Source: an uncultured Flavobacteriales bacterium (GTDB lineage Bacteria; Bacteroidota; Bacteroidia; Flavobacteriales_G; Salibacteraceae). Taken from it: DNA of 64,000 bases. Below the pieces are notes generated by a model that worked only from the letters and a program-made list of their open reading frames with translations, searched no databases and had not been told where the DNA came from. The position numbers were made by a program, and so were the translations under genes. Below, one piece after another: positions 16,994 through 27,398 of this stretch. Position 1 is the stretch's first letter; every line of letters starts with the position of its first letter. Location of the stretch: contig CAJXZP010000007.1 in NCBI GenBank assembly GCA_913062955.1, positions 1-64,000 of the forward strand, read 5' to 3'.

Positions 16994-17467
16994 TTAACGA
17001 CTAATTTCCAACACCTCTAATTTCATAATACCCGTAGGTACTTTCACCTCCGCAATATCCCCTACAACTGTACCTAATAAACCGGCACCAATCGGAGATT
17101 TTACAGAAATTTTTCCGGTAGCTAAATTCGCTTCCTGTGGGGCAACTAAAGTATAAGTCATGGTTGCACCGTTCGCCACATTTTTAAGTTTTACGGTAGA
17201 AAGTACAAGAGCTTTAGAAGTATCCATATTGGTTTCATCCAAAATTCGAGCATTACTTAACTCATTCTTCATTCTCGAAATCTTCGCTTCTAGCATTCCT
17301 TGCGACTCCTTTGCGGCATGGTATTCTGCATTTTCGGACAAATCACCCTTGTCCCGAGCATCCGCAATTTGTTTGGTAATAAATGGCCTATCCACCTTTT
17401 CCATTTGTTTTAATTCGGCTTGCGCTGCAGCCAACCCTTCTGCGCTATAATATGATAAATCTGACAT
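16994..17467 (-). CDS. greA: Transcription elongation factor GreA
   Basis: Binds in the RNA polymerase secondary channel and stimulates cleavage of backtracked RNA. The protein has the long N-terminal coiled coil (about residues 5-75) with RDKGDLSENAEYHAAKE near 40 (the conserved acidic DLSENAEY tip) and the FKBP-like C-terminal domain with ISVKSPIGAGLLG near 125. The ATG at 17467 gives the normal N-terminus MSDLSYYSAEGL; an in-frame start seven codons upstream is less likely. The hairpin at 17489-17518 would be in the 5' leader if the promoter box at 17522-17529 is used. Confidence 0.95.
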   Translation of the reverse strand: MSDLSYYSAEGLAAAQAELKQMEKVDRPFITKQIADARDKGDLSENAEYHAAKESQGMLEAKISRMKNELSNARILDETNMDTSKALVLSTVKLKNVANGATMTYTLVAPQEANLATGKISVKSPIGAGLLGTVVGDIAEVKVPTGIMKLEVLEISR

Positions 17468-17488
17468 GTAATAAACTTTTAATAACAA

Positions 17489-17518
17489 GACAGTCCCACC
17501 TTTTCAAGCGGGACTGTC
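17489..17518 (-). terminator. Hairpin: end of the PorV operon and greA leader
   Basis: A perfect nine-base GACAGTCCC/GGGACTGTC stem with a 12-base loop, followed by TTGTTATT on the minus strand. It is placed to end the TonB receptor-PorV operon, yet it also falls immediately after the greA promoter box, so it may begin the greA transcript. Confidence 0.7.
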
Positions 17519-17521
17519 TCA

Positions 17522-17529
17522 CAAATATA
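17522..17529 (-). promoter_or_regulatory. -7 promoter box (TATATTTG) for greA
   Basis: An exact TAnnTTTG match on the minus strand, in the gap between the PorV stop and the hairpin. The inferred transcription start is about 7 bases downstream, at the first bases of the hairpin. Confidence 0.55.
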
Positions 17530-17564
17530 ATATATTTTCGTATTTAAACGATCGTAAAAATTTG

Positions 17565-18644
17565 TTAAAGATTTAAACGTAAACCAATAGTATGCGATCC
17601 GGAGAAGTTTCTAGTCGCTCTAAACCCATAATCAATATCCAAGGTACCTCCTGTAGAATTAATAGGCATAGCCACGGTAACACCAGCAGTAGGACCCGTA
17701 TTGGCAAAACTAGATAAGGCAGCATCGGTAATTTTGTCTTCATACAAATAACCTACTCTGGCCATAATAAACTCTCTAAAGGCGTATTCCACCGCAAAGC
17801 TAATTTGATCTTTACCAAAAGAGTTAGACATGAAATTTACCGAAGGAGATACTCTATGCATTGCTCTTATTCCTGTAGAATCGGAGTTTTCGTATTCCGA
17901 AACAAGAATGTCATACGTTAAACCGATATTCAAAATGGAAGGCAGCTCCACCCCTTGAGTTCTTTGAGAAACGGTAAATTCTTTATCGTCCAAATTTGTT
18001 TTGGTCGAAAATCCATCCCCTGCAAATTTCATTTGTCCCCCGATATTTTTCAATGAAATTCCAAACTGAATATTTCTATTTGCTCCAGTTATGTACCGAA
18101 TCCCAAAATCAAATGCCATTGCCGAAGCTTTCGCATTTGAGATACCTTCCGTAATTACTTTGGTGGTAATACCCGCATAGATGGCATTAGAAAACTCACG
18201 AGCATACGATAAATAAAATGTACCGTAAGATGCATTGTAAGTACCCGCATCGTCTGGAAGAGCGGTGGTTGTTCTTTTAATATCTCCAAAATCCATGGTT
18301 TGAAAACCTACACCAATTACATCGTATTCCGAAATTCGTTGTCCATACCCTAAAGAACTGATCCCTATCCCAGAACCACCCAAATAGTTTGTATAGCTTA
18401 AATTCAAATCCATCTTACGCATCAAAGCAAGCCCTGAAACATTTAAAAAGGCAGACTCAATTCCAACCACACTCGCTGAATTAGCATTCCCAAACCCCGC
18501 GCCACGAGCCCATGGGTTTATTTTCAATTGTTCACCACCATTAGATCCAATTCGATCTTTATTACCAGCAAACGCAGATGGTAAGGCAATTAACATAGCC
18601 AAAGCAACTGTAACAACTTTTACGGTATTATTTCTTTTAATCAT
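17565..18644 (-). CDS. PorV/PorQ-family outer-membrane protein
   Basis: Outer-membrane barrel of the PorV family, relatives of the T9SS component that receives cargo C-terminal domains at the cell surface. A signal peptide (about residues 1-27, ending SAFAG) is followed by QLKINPWARGAGFGNA near 39 and VVGIESAFLNVSGLAL near 59, the family's nucleating pattern. Strand-rich segments continue to the C-terminal GLRLNL. It is the third gene of an operon after a very large T9SS-tagged protein and a TonB receptor, so it is likely a dedicated paralogue serving that protein rather than the housekeeping PorV. That assignment is inference. Confidence 0.8.
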   Translation of the reverse strand: MIKRNNTVKVVTVALAMLIALPSAFAGNKDRIGSNGGEQLKINPWARGAGFGNANSASVVGIESAFLNVSGLALMRKMDLNLSYTNYLGGSGIGISSLGYGQRISEYDVIGVGFQTMDFGDIKRTTTALPDDAGTYNASYGTFYLSYAREFSNAIYAGITTKVITEGISNAKASAMAFDFGIRYITGANRNIQFGISLKNIGGQMKFAGDGFSTKTNLDDKEFTVSQRTQGVELPSILNIGLTYDILVSEYENSDSTGIRAMHRVSPSVNFMSNSFGKDQISFAVEYAFREFIMARVGYLYEDKITDAALSSFANTGPTAGVTVAMPINSTGGTLDIDYGFRATRNFSGSHTIGLRLNL

Positions 18645-18680
18645 AATAACTCTATTATAAATCTATTAAATCAAATTATC

Positions 18681-21600
18681 TTAGAACGAATCCAAATCCA
18701 CTGGTCTCATTGCACCGAACCATTTCAGAACAATTTCACCTGTACCAGGAACCTCCACATGAACCAAATACATTCCACTAGCAACAGGAATTCTAGCGTG
18801 GTTCTTTAAATCCCATTCTAAATAAGTAATAGAATCATCATCTTTATCCAACTCTCTCACCAAAACCCCATTTAAGGTATAGATTTTCACTTTACATTGT
18901 TGTGGAAGGTTCGTAATTCTAACTTGGAAATCATTTTTATCCGCTTCATAGTCAGAATACGCATAATACGGATTCGGAACCACACGTATTTTGTTCAATG
19001 ATTCTTTCAACACATCTTCATTTCCAACGGTGGCCTCCATACCATCTAGCGAAAATCCGTAAGTTGGACGCCCACCATTCATGGTTGCCGTCACATTATC
19101 AAACTTATCCTCTTTGGTATCTCCAGTTGAAAAAATGGATCCTGACCCGGTACCGAAGAAGTTATCCCCACGATTCATGGTTTGATTATTATATCTTATT
19201 GGACCCTTATTCACCAAGTATTCTACCCCATCAGCAGGAGTGTCACCCACATTCAAAGTAGCACCTTGAGCATACTTTTCGTGTTTTTTATTCACTCTCA
19301 GTTGAACAACAGCTTTATTGGATAATAAGGTTTGTCCTCTCCTAACCATTGGCGCTCCAACCCACATAGCAGCTCTATACACCTGGTTAAAGTCATCGGC
19401 AGTTCCAGTAGCCAATTTATTGAACATAAACACTCCTTCATCGTAAGAAGGCATTCTGTTTTCCGGTTCATTATAAAATTCTGGTTGTGCATGCATAGCT
19501 TCTTCCACATCATTATTTCTGAATACATAGACATAATGTTTCCCTCCAAAACGAACTCTATTTGCACCGTAACCTTCATACAGTACATCCGTTGGATTCC
19601 ATAACATGTCAGTCCCATTTTCAGAACCAATGTACGAATCCTCTCCAAAAGCCATATTTAATCGTTCTCCAGTTTCCAAATCAAGTGCATAACCCGGGAA
19701 CCAACCCATTCCAGTTTCAGAAATTAAATCTCCTTCTGCGGCATTGTAACCTGCATCTACAGAAGTTAATCCATTTTTATCGACCGATAAATGACTACGA
19801 GCATCTAATTTTTTAGCGCCTCCCTGTGAAAGGGTTTCATCATCTTGCATTTCTAAAACCACCACTCTCGTCCATAAGGACTGGTCATTGGTAAAAACAA
19901 TATCCACACTATTCAGAAATGCCAATTGGTACCCTACATGGATTCCAAATGAATCATGCTTTCTAATTGGATAGCCACGGTACATTTCTTGAAAATCCGC
20001 AAGTCTAGAGTCTAGGTCACCACGAGTGGTCATAGGACCATGCAAATTCCATGTGCCTAAACGAGCAGGAGCCCAAGTACCATCCAATAATGTTTCATAG
20101 ATCTCATCATCATCCATAGGATGGCCATATCTACCAACGGTGGTACCAACTTGGACATCGTAATCCATATAGGCTTCTTCGTCCAATACCCCATTATTAC
20201 CTGAACGGATCCAATTTTGGTAATCATTCCCGTCAATATCATTCACCCCAGATAACCAAGGAGCGTTAAAATCGTCATACACCACATTGGCTCCAATATA
20301 CCCATTGGTAAATTTATCGTACCAACCGTTTTCAACATCTTTAATAGTGATGGAAATCCCTAAAGAAGGAAATAATTCTTCTTTTTGACTGGAAATTGGT
20401 GCACTTGCGAATAAGGTATCATCCCCTAAGGCACCACCTGCTAAACTCCAAGAAGCGTTTTCTAAATCTGAACCTTCTGAATCCAAATAAGATACTACAT
20501 ACTCTCCCCCTTGAATAGCTAAAGGATCAATCACTTTCACTTCAATAGGTGTATTGGTTAAACCCGGTATATCACCAACAGAATATGTTGGTTGTGCTAC
20601 CTTATAAGGAGCACCAGACATGGCTTCATCCACACTCTCTTGATCCATTATCAAAAAATGACCATTATTTCCTATACCTTCAATACGAGTAATTGGAACA
20701 AAGTCGCCAAATTGAGAATTCAGTACCTGACCTCCGTTCTGCATATCGGTTTGATGCGGAATACCAGAATACTTAATAATCGGTCCAGTTGCCGCTTTCC
20801 TTGATGGTAAATACAGTGTTTTTTGACCATCCAAAGCCGTAGGATCGGTTTGATTATACGTTTTGTAATTGTTATACGCATAGGCAATAGCAATATAATA
20901 ATACGTTTTATAATTAATCAACGTACGGTCGCCAGTAGCAAAGAAATCTTCCTGTACCGAGAACGTTTTATACACACCATCGTTAGCAGCATCCTCCACT
21001 CGCAATTCAGGAACTACTGCCTCCAAATCCAAGTCGAATCTATAATTAATAAGTCTTTCAATATCATCTTTAATATCACATTGAAACACTAACCTCGCTT
21101 TATCTTCATCATATAAATCGGCCGCAGAAATCGAATTATCCTTCAATTGATACACTTGATAACCTTGAAATCTATAACTTCTATATTCGGTAAGTAATGA
21201 GTCAAAAAGAATTGGATCTTCCGATTTTTTAATCGTATCTCCATTTTCATCTATAAACAAATCAGTTGGACCTACAATAAATGGATCTATTTCAAAATAA
21301 TCATCGTTCACATTATTCCCGGCAACATTGTCCAATTGAAAAACCAGTTGTTTATCCATTTCATTAATGCTCACCACAGGCGCATCAGGGCCATCCAATA
21401 ATTGGAAGCAGTTATCAAATAATGCTTGCGTTTTCGTATCTGCTTGTTTCATTGCACGGACCGAAGCTTGTGCTCCCCCAGAAGTGGCTTGTGCCCAAAC
21501 TACTCCAACGGTAATATTATTAAGTGCTCCAGGAGCAAGTGTAAATGGCCCTGCAGACTGTATAAATCGTCTATCATTTGGTGCGTTTCCAGCGGTAACC

Positions 21601-23003
21601 TCTGTCCAACTTGCTTGTGGATCACCTCCAGTACCCCAACCCAATGGATCGGAATCACCCGGGAACATAAAATCAGCTTCCACTAATGGTTGAACTACTC
21701 CCCCACTATTTTGATGCCCTGTTCCTCCATAATACATGCTTGAATTATCCAGCCAAATACTTCTTAAGAAATTGTAATAATCTGTGGCTTGATCTGGATC
21801 ACCAAGAACCGACCCGGGTACATTTAAGTGGTACAAAAAGGCACGCATACCTAAACGTTCGTTATCTACTTTGGTATCACCATATCCTACACCACTACCA
21901 TCATATACAATACCATCATCGGCAATTGCATCATCAAAGTTATCACATAGGCAGTTATCCTTTCCATCTTTATCTTGAAATGGACCTTGAAAGAAATCCA
22001 CTCCAATGGCGGGAGGATTTTCACCATAACCTGGACGTCCAGAATTATCGTTATCAAATTCATCCCCATTGTAACAGTAACCCAAACCTCTTTCTACATC
22101 ACACCCAACATAATCATCTTGAGCATTCCCTAAATCAGGATCCACCCAAAACCCAAAGTAAGTTTCTGTTAAAGAAAAGGAAGAACGGTTCACCAGTTCG
22201 TAGTTATAAAAGGTCATGTTATTCACCTCATCATTGGTAGCGAATGCAAAAGCTTGCGCTCTAATTTCCATACCGATGGCCTCACCACCTGTTTCCGTAT
22301 GGATATTACCTTTATCATTAAATATCCACCACAGATTCTCATCTCCATAGATACTCACCAATTCACCATCACAATTTTGAACTTCACCGGTTAATTCATA
22401 CTTAGGATAATCACCAGCTTCAGAATTGTAATACCCATCTCCATCCACATCTTCAAAAGGAGCCAAATAATCGGCTTCATCTTTTGACGGATCCCCATGT
22501 GCAGGCCATTCTTTCATCGCCAATGTAGCAGGTGCATCACCCGCTATAAATGCTTCCACATCAATTCGTTTTGTTTTATAATGTTGATCATACTCATTAC
22601 AAGTAGAAGGATCAATCTCTGCCGTAATGGTACTTAAAGGACCTGTCCAGAAATCTACACCATTCTGACGGAACCTTAATGCCGCCACCTTTAACTGTCC
22701 AGAAGCATCTCTACCACCCAGCCATAAAGAACCAGCGTATAACGAAGTTTTTCCAGAACCTTTAGGAATTTCATATTTCGGAACCCCTACCAAATCCCAC
22801 CACATGTCACCACCGGTTTGAATTAACGCACGTACATTATTAATGGATAACTCATTGGTATTTACAGGAGGTGCACAATTGGCAGCCGTCCCATCCCCCG
22901 AGCCAGAGGTATTTCTTTTAGCTCCCCCTTGATACTCTCTTGCAAAAGAGAAGGTGGAAACTAAAACCGCCATAACGGCTAATATGATAACTTTTAATCT
23001 CAT
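18681..23003 (-). CDS. Giant secreted surface protein with T9SS-like C-terminal domain
   Basis: A protein of about 1440 residues, exported by a signal peptide (about 1-22, ending TFSFA) when started at ATG 23003; an in-frame start 16 codons upstream lacks a signal. The N-terminal half contains a calcium-binding-like loop DVDGDGYYNSEAGDYP (about 184-199) and Asp-rich stretches such as CLCDNFDDAIADDG. No known enzyme domain was recognised. The C-terminal end (VVPNPYYAYSDY, KVKIYTLNGVLVREL, VASGMYLVHVEV) resembles a T9SS type A sorting domain. It lies between the TonB receptor (56-base gap) and the PorV-family gene (36-base gap). Function unknown; a surface scaffold or ligand-binding partner of the receptor is the simplest reading. 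Confidence 0.82.
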   Translation of the reverse strand: MRLKVIILAVMAVLVSTFSFAREYQGGAKRNTSGSGDGTAANCAPPVNTNELSINNVRALIQTGGDMWWDLVGVPKYEIPKGSGKTSLYAGSLWLGGRDASGQLKVAALRFRQNGVDFWTGPLSTITAEIDPSTCNEYDQHYKTKRIDVEAFIAGDAPATLAMKEWPAHGDPSKDEADYLAPFEDVDGDGYYNSEAGDYPKYELTGEVQNCDGELVSIYGDENLWWIFNDKGNIHTETGGEAIGMEIRAQAFAFATNDEVNNMTFYNYELVNRSSFSLTETYFGFWVDPDLGNAQDDYVGCDVERGLGYCYNGDEFDNDNSGRPGYGENPPAIGVDFFQGPFQDKDGKDNCLCDNFDDAIADDGIVYDGSGVGYGDTKVDNERLGMRAFLYHLNVPGSVLGDPDQATDYYNFLRSIWLDNSSMYYGGTGHQNSGGVVQPLVEADFMFPGDSDPLGWGTGGDPQASWTEVTAGNAPNDRRFIQSAGPFTLAPGALNNITVGVVWAQATSGGAQASVRAMKQADTKTQALFDNCFQLLDGPDAPVVSINEMDKQLVFQLDNVAGNNVNDDYFEIDPFIVGPTDLFIDENGDTIKKSEDPILFDSLLTEYRSYRFQGYQVYQLKDNSISAADLYDEDKARLVFQCDIKDDIERLINYRFDLDLEAVVPELRVEDAANDGVYKTFSVQEDFFATGDRTLINYKTYYYIAIAYAYNNYKTYNQTDPTALDGQKTLYLPSRKAATGPIIKYSGIPHQTDMQNGGQVLNSQFGDFVPITRIEGIGNNGHFLIMDQESVDEAMSGAPYKVAQPTYSVGDIPGLTNTPIEVKVIDPLAIQGGEYVVSYLDSEGSDLENASWSLAGGALGDDTLFASAPISSQKEELFPSLGISITIKDVENGWYDKFTNGYIGANVVYDDFNAPWLSGVNDIDGNDYQNWIRSGNNGVLDEEAYMDYDVQVGTTVGRYGHPMDDDEIYETLLDGTWAPARLGTWNLHGPMTTRGDLDSRLADFQEMYRGYPIRKHDSFGIHVGYQLAFLNSVDIVFTNDQSLWTRVVVLEMQDDETLSQGGAKKLDARSHLSVDKNGLTSVDAGYNAAEGDLISETGMGWFPGYALDLETGERLNMAFGEDSYIGSENGTDMLWNPTDVLYEGYGANRVRFGGKHYVYVFRNNDVEEAMHAQPEFYNEPENRMPSYDEGVFMFNKLATGTADDFNQVYRAAMWVGAPMVRRGQTLLSNKAVVQLRVNKKHEKYAQGATLNVGDTPADGVEYLVNKGPIRYNNQTMNRGDNFFGTGSGSIFSTGDTKEDKFDNVTATMNGGRPTYGFSLDGMEATVGNEDVLKESLNKIRVVPNPYYAYSDYEADKNDFQVRITNLPQQCKVKIYTLNGVLVRELDKDDDSITYLEWDLKNHARIPVASGMYLVHVEVPGTGEIVLKWFGAMRPVDLDSF

Positions 23004-23059
23004 AATATTTGTTTCTATAACCATAACTTTTTGACTAAATTCCTTATTCAATACCTTAA

Positions 23060-26000
23060 TTAGAAAGTAACCATTACCCCAACTCTTGTTCTTCTAGGTA
23101 AATTGTAATTTCCAGGATTATTAACTTTCATTGAATATTGTTCTCTAAATGCTTGCTCATCTAATTGTGCTTGAATGTCACTTTGGTAAGTCGCATCTTT
23201 AAGGTATGCATCATCATCAGCCACACCTGTAAACCTATAAATAGAGCGAACATTTAAGCTATTGAATACATTAAACATTTGTAAATAAACGTTCATTCTC
23301 GCAGGGTAATTCCCTTTTTTGTCCGCTTTCCCTAAATTCAAATCTTTATCAATTCTTAAATCCATTTTAAATTGCCAAGGCAATCTAGATCCGTTAACTG
23401 ACCCTTGAAGCGTTGACGCACCCACCGGAGACATAAACGCTTGCCCAGTCACATTGTTTTGTCTAGAATAAGGAGTACCTGAACCTACGTTGAAAATTAA
23501 GTTAGCACCCATTCCTTTCAACCATTGTGCATTTGAAGGACCGCCCCATTTTTTACCCATTCCAAAACGGTAATCAAAATTAGCCACCATATTGTGACGT
23601 TGATCGTAGTTTAAAGGGCTCGTATTTCTTAAACTTTGTTTTCCGGATCTTACCAAGTTAGACGCACTAAAGGCATCCGATCCCGTACCTGAAGCAAACT
23701 GTAAAGTATACGAAGCAGTCAATCTGATATTATTAGTTCTTCTTAAATCATACGATAAAATCAAACCTTTAACGGTACCAAAATCAATATTACCATAGGT
23801 CATATATGTTCTCGGGTATGCATTGGTTAAACCCACCACTTGAACCATATCTCTTAACTCTCTATAAAAGGATTCTAAAGTAATAGATGAATTACCTGAG
23901 ATCACCTGTTTAAATCCAACCGCATAATCAACGGTTTGAGAAGGTTTCAAGTTAGGGTTACTGATAGCAGAAGTGTTAGAAGCCGCATCCATGTAATAAT
24001 AATCCGTAAGATTCAATCTTGCAGTAGTAGAACTACCACCTGCAGTTGGTCTTCTGGTTAATACATCATAGTGAGCAAAAAACAAAGCTTCATCATTAAT
24101 TGGAAAAGAAAATGCGATCCTTGGCATCACATTAACCTGAGGTGTATAATCTTCAAAAGAAGCTGTAGTAATATCCGATGAACGTGTATTTTCTTTATCT
24201 ACTAATAAAGGAGCGATACCTGATGATCCAACTAAACTACTTGAACTCGCAATTTCCACACCTTCTTGATTATACCAAGTAGAACCATCACGGTAACCTA
24301 CAATTTGAGAAGGGTTTTTTATGTCATCTACATATACCACATAATCACTACCAATATTTCCAGGTACAGAATAACTACCTTCCATTTGACCTGCAATTTC
24401 AGCGGCCTCATCCTCTCCCGCTTTTACGGTAGGAAAAAGAACGTATTCATCTTTTAAAACGGACTGGTTTAAATCTAATCTATCCACACGGATACCTACA
24501 TTAAAAACCAACTCATCAAATGTATATTTATCTTGAATCCAACCCGAAACATAATTAGGACGGAATGCATCCATTGGACGAGTATAATTTCCAAACTCAT
24601 CTGTTTCATTAAAGAAATCGTTCAAAGTAGGACTTCCTGAAGTGGCATTACCATAAGCATCGTATCCATAATAAGACACTAAACTATTTCCACTATTTAA
24701 TAACTCGGAAGGACTAAAGAAATCAATATTTAATTGATCTGGAGAAATCGCAGTAAAATCAACAAAGTCATTCCCATCAGAATTTATCCCTAAGCTTTTT
24801 CTAAGGTTGTAATCAAAGAAAGATTGTTCATCTTCATTTATCTCTCCTCGGTATTCACCCGGAGCAGAATTCAAACGATCATAAGAAACAGTTAGGTTTG
24901 TTTGGTCATAACCTAATTGTGGATTATCCAAATCTAAATTCGCCAAATGCGAATTTGCTCGTTGTCTACCAATGGTCCATAAAGATCTAGGTGAAATCCC
25001 ATATCCTCTAATTACTCGTTGTTCGTATTCAAACCCTAAAGAAACGGCATGTTCCTTAATGTTGGCGGATCCCATTAAACTTACTCGGTATTGTTGACTT
25101 TTAGATTTATTGAATCCACTACTCACATTTGCATGACTTCCCCATAATCCGTATACTGAATTAGCACTACTACCGTTTAAGTAACCTCCACCATTCAAAA
25201 TATTTTCTGAGTTTCTCAAAGCAACGGTTGCAATGTTTCCACTATACATTGGATTTCCATTTTCATCATATCCTTCCCATCCTGCTAAATCATAATAGTT
25301 ACTGGTATATGCCGACATATCTGGATTGATATGACTTGGAGTAAAACCGATTAAAGTATCCTCAAAACCTACTTGAACAATATAGTCACCTGAATTAACC
25401 CATCCTTCACCATCACCTAACCATAAAGAATCATTTGAACCTTCAACTAAGGTTCTATCCTCGTACAATCTATGTTGAAATGTTTTATACTCACCTACGT
25501 AACCGTAATCCCAAAACCTCTCCCCATGAACTGGATCTCCTCTTTTGGTATTGATTTCATTGTAACCAAACTGAATACTATAATACGCATTACTAATACT
25601 CGATTTACTTTTACTATCCGCAGGTGCATTTGCAAATCGCTGAACAAACCGACCAAACACACGCCAGTCATTATTGTTCACCTGTGCATTATGTGCACTA
25701 TTGTACATGGAGTTAGAATAGCTATAAGATCTCGCATTTAAACCATTGTAACTACCCCCAAAAGTTAAATTTGAGGTAGAACCCGTATTGAAATCCAACT
25801 TACCATTAAGAACGAAATTCTCTCTACCCACATTTTGTTTGGTTGTCACCTTTTCGAAAGCATCTGCTCTCAGTAATTCCGCATTTTGAATTGTTTGGGA
25901 ATAACCAGGTAAAATAGAAACTGGAGTCGCTTTCAACTTTGCTAATTCCTCATCTTTCACTTTCCACATCCCAATAGCAGATGGTGCATTATCTACTACA

Positions 26001-26887
26001 TTCGTATAGTTACCTGAAACAAAGAAACCAACCAATGGTTTACCCGTTGAATTTCCTGCCGAATCTTTCTTCATCAATAACGGACCAGAATAAGAACCTT
26101 CAATTACATTGTAACCATAGGCATCTAAACCAATCATTTTCTCATTGATTTTAAAACCTGAAGTCAGATACTCTACTGCTCCATGATACGTTGCCGAAGG
26201 TCCTTTAGTAGTAATACTAATTACCCCCCCGGTAACATCCCCATATTGTGCCGGTAATCCACCGGATATTACGGAAATCTCACTAATAGCACTTTTGGGA
26301 AGGTTTGAAGATCCTAAAACCTTCATCCCATCAATATAGTAGTAATTCGCATCCGATCGCGCACCCCGAATATTCATGTTATTAGTACCATCATCAGAGG
26401 AATAAACCCCAGCGGTATTCTTAGCCACATCCGCAGCTGAACGTACCGCCATATTACCAAAATCTTCGGCACCTACGGTAGCTTTAACAGTCGTATTTCC
26501 TTTATCTATAAGTTTGTTCTTATATTTTACGACTTGAAACTCTTTCATTTCAATTGCCGTACTTGCCATTTTTACGTCAACAAATTTTGTTTCATCCGAA
26601 GTAACCACAATACCTGCCAATGCAATAGGCTTGAAACCAACGAAAGTGGCTTTCAAGGTATACGTACCTGGCGGAATTGGTTTAATGGAGTAAACACCAT
26701 CGAAATTGGTTTGACCACCTGCAATTTGCACATCATTTCTTTCCAAAACAATATTTACGAATGGCAAAGTCTCCCCTGTTTCTTTGTCTATAATCTTACC
26801 TTTAATCTCACCTTGTCCCGCTTGAGCTAAAGCTCCAACCGACACAACCAGTGCAAGAACGAATAATGATAGTAACCTTTTTAACAT
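23060..26887 (-). CDS. TonB-dependent receptor with carboxypeptidase-regulatory-like domain
   Basis: Outer-membrane active transporter or assembly protein of 1275 residues. In order: signal peptide (about 1-22, ending GALAQ); carboxypeptidase D regulatory-like domain (about 27-112, GEIKGKIIDKETGETLPF onward); a plug domain (about 125-235) with NIRGARSDANYYYIDGMKV and SVISGGLPAQYGDVTGGVI; and a long 22-strand-type barrel ending in RRTRVGVMVTF. It is first in the operon with the giant secreted protein and PorV-family gene. The substrate is unknown. This CarboxypepD-plug type is common for T9SS-associated and peptide or glycan systems in Bacteroidota. Confidence 0.9.
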   Translation of the reverse strand: MLKRLLSLFVLALVVSVGALAQAGQGEIKGKIIDKETGETLPFVNIVLERNDVQIAGGQTNFDGVYSIKPIPPGTYTLKATFVGFKPIALAGIVVTSDETKFVDVKMASTAIEMKEFQVVKYKNKLIDKGNTTVKATVGAEDFGNMAVRSAADVAKNTAGVYSSDDGTNNMNIRGARSDANYYYIDGMKVLGSSNLPKSAISEISVISGGLPAQYGDVTGGVISITTKGPSATYHGAVEYLTSGFKINEKMIGLDAYGYNVIEGSYSGPLLMKKDSAGNSTGKPLVGFFVSGNYTNVVDNAPSAIGMWKVKDEELAKLKATPVSILPGYSQTIQNAELLRADAFEKVTTKQNVGRENFVLNGKLDFNTGSTSNLTFGGSYNGLNARSYSYSNSMYNSAHNAQVNNNDWRVFGRFVQRFANAPADSKSKSSISNAYYSIQFGYNEINTKRGDPVHGERFWDYGYVGEYKTFQHRLYEDRTLVEGSNDSLWLGDGEGWVNSGDYIVQVGFEDTLIGFTPSHINPDMSAYTSNYYDLAGWEGYDENGNPMYSGNIATVALRNSENILNGGGYLNGSSANSVYGLWGSHANVSSGFNKSKSQQYRVSLMGSANIKEHAVSLGFEYEQRVIRGYGISPRSLWTIGRQRANSHLANLDLDNPQLGYDQTNLTVSYDRLNSAPGEYRGEINEDEQSFFDYNLRKSLGINSDGNDFVDFTAISPDQLNIDFFSPSELLNSGNSLVSYYGYDAYGNATSGSPTLNDFFNETDEFGNYTRPMDAFRPNYVSGWIQDKYTFDELVFNVGIRVDRLDLNQSVLKDEYVLFPTVKAGEDEAAEIAGQMEGSYSVPGNIGSDYVVYVDDIKNPSQIVGYRDGSTWYNQEGVEIASSSSLVGSSGIAPLLVDKENTRSSDITTASFEDYTPQVNVMPRIAFSFPINDEALFFAHYDVLTRRPTAGGSSTTARLNLTDYYYMDAASNTSAISNPNLKPSQTVDYAVGFKQVISGNSSITLESFYRELRDMVQVVGLTNAYPRTYMTYGNIDFGTVKGLILSYDLRRTNNIRLTASYTLQFASGTGSDAFSASNLVRSGKQSLRNTSPLNYDQRHNMVANFDYRFGMGKKWGGPSNAQWLKGMGANLIFNVGSGTPYSRQNNVTGQAFMSPVGASTLQGSVNGSRLPWQFKMDLRIDKDLNLGKADKKGNYPARMNVYLQMFNVFNSLNVRSIYRFTGVADDDAYLKDATYQSDIQAQLDEQAFREQYSMKVNNPGNYNLPRRTRVGVMVTF

Positions 26888-27398
26888 AGTTTAATATTTA
26901 GTAACTCAAAAATGTTTTTTCCCGAATTTAAAAAGGGCGTAAAGATATATATTCTGTACACTCACACAAATATATTTCACACTGCTGAACACCCTTTATT
27001 TCCAATACTTTGCAAGTTTTCAACCCCGATATTTCCGAACCAAAGAACCACTTTTTTTTCTACCAAAGCAGAAAACCAAAAACGTGGTACAAATGAACGT
27101 TAATCTTATTTAACATTCAACCGGTTGATAAATGTTAAATTTCGATCCCACTTTCATTACAATATAGTGTCGTAAATATGGAATAAATAGCATGAAGTGT
27201 AACACCTTCATTTTTCTCGCAAAGTCAAAGAACGGAATTCAGTTAAGTTCACGGAATTTTCTCCTTAAGGTTGGGTTTAAGTTTTTTTAAGATTTTAATA
27301 CCCGGGTAGGACTACCTGGACGACTACTAGCAAAAACATAGCTATACCAGCACATACAACCATATGCAGATGCCATATTCAAGAATAAAAAAATTGAT
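26888..27398. other. Intergenic region upstream of the TonB receptor operon
   Basis: About 510 bases with no supportable gene. It holds the receptor promoter box (26967-26974). The rest is AT-rich, with a short ATGAAG/CTTCAT inverted repeat near 27192-27211 of uncertain meaning. Confidence 0.5.
26967..26974 (-). promoter_or_regulatory. -7 promoter box (TATATTTG) of the TonB receptor operon
   Basis: An exact TAnnTTTG match, about 80 bases upstream of the receptor ATG. It leaves a leader of roughly 70 bases for the whole receptor/giant protein/PorV operon. Confidence 0.55.
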
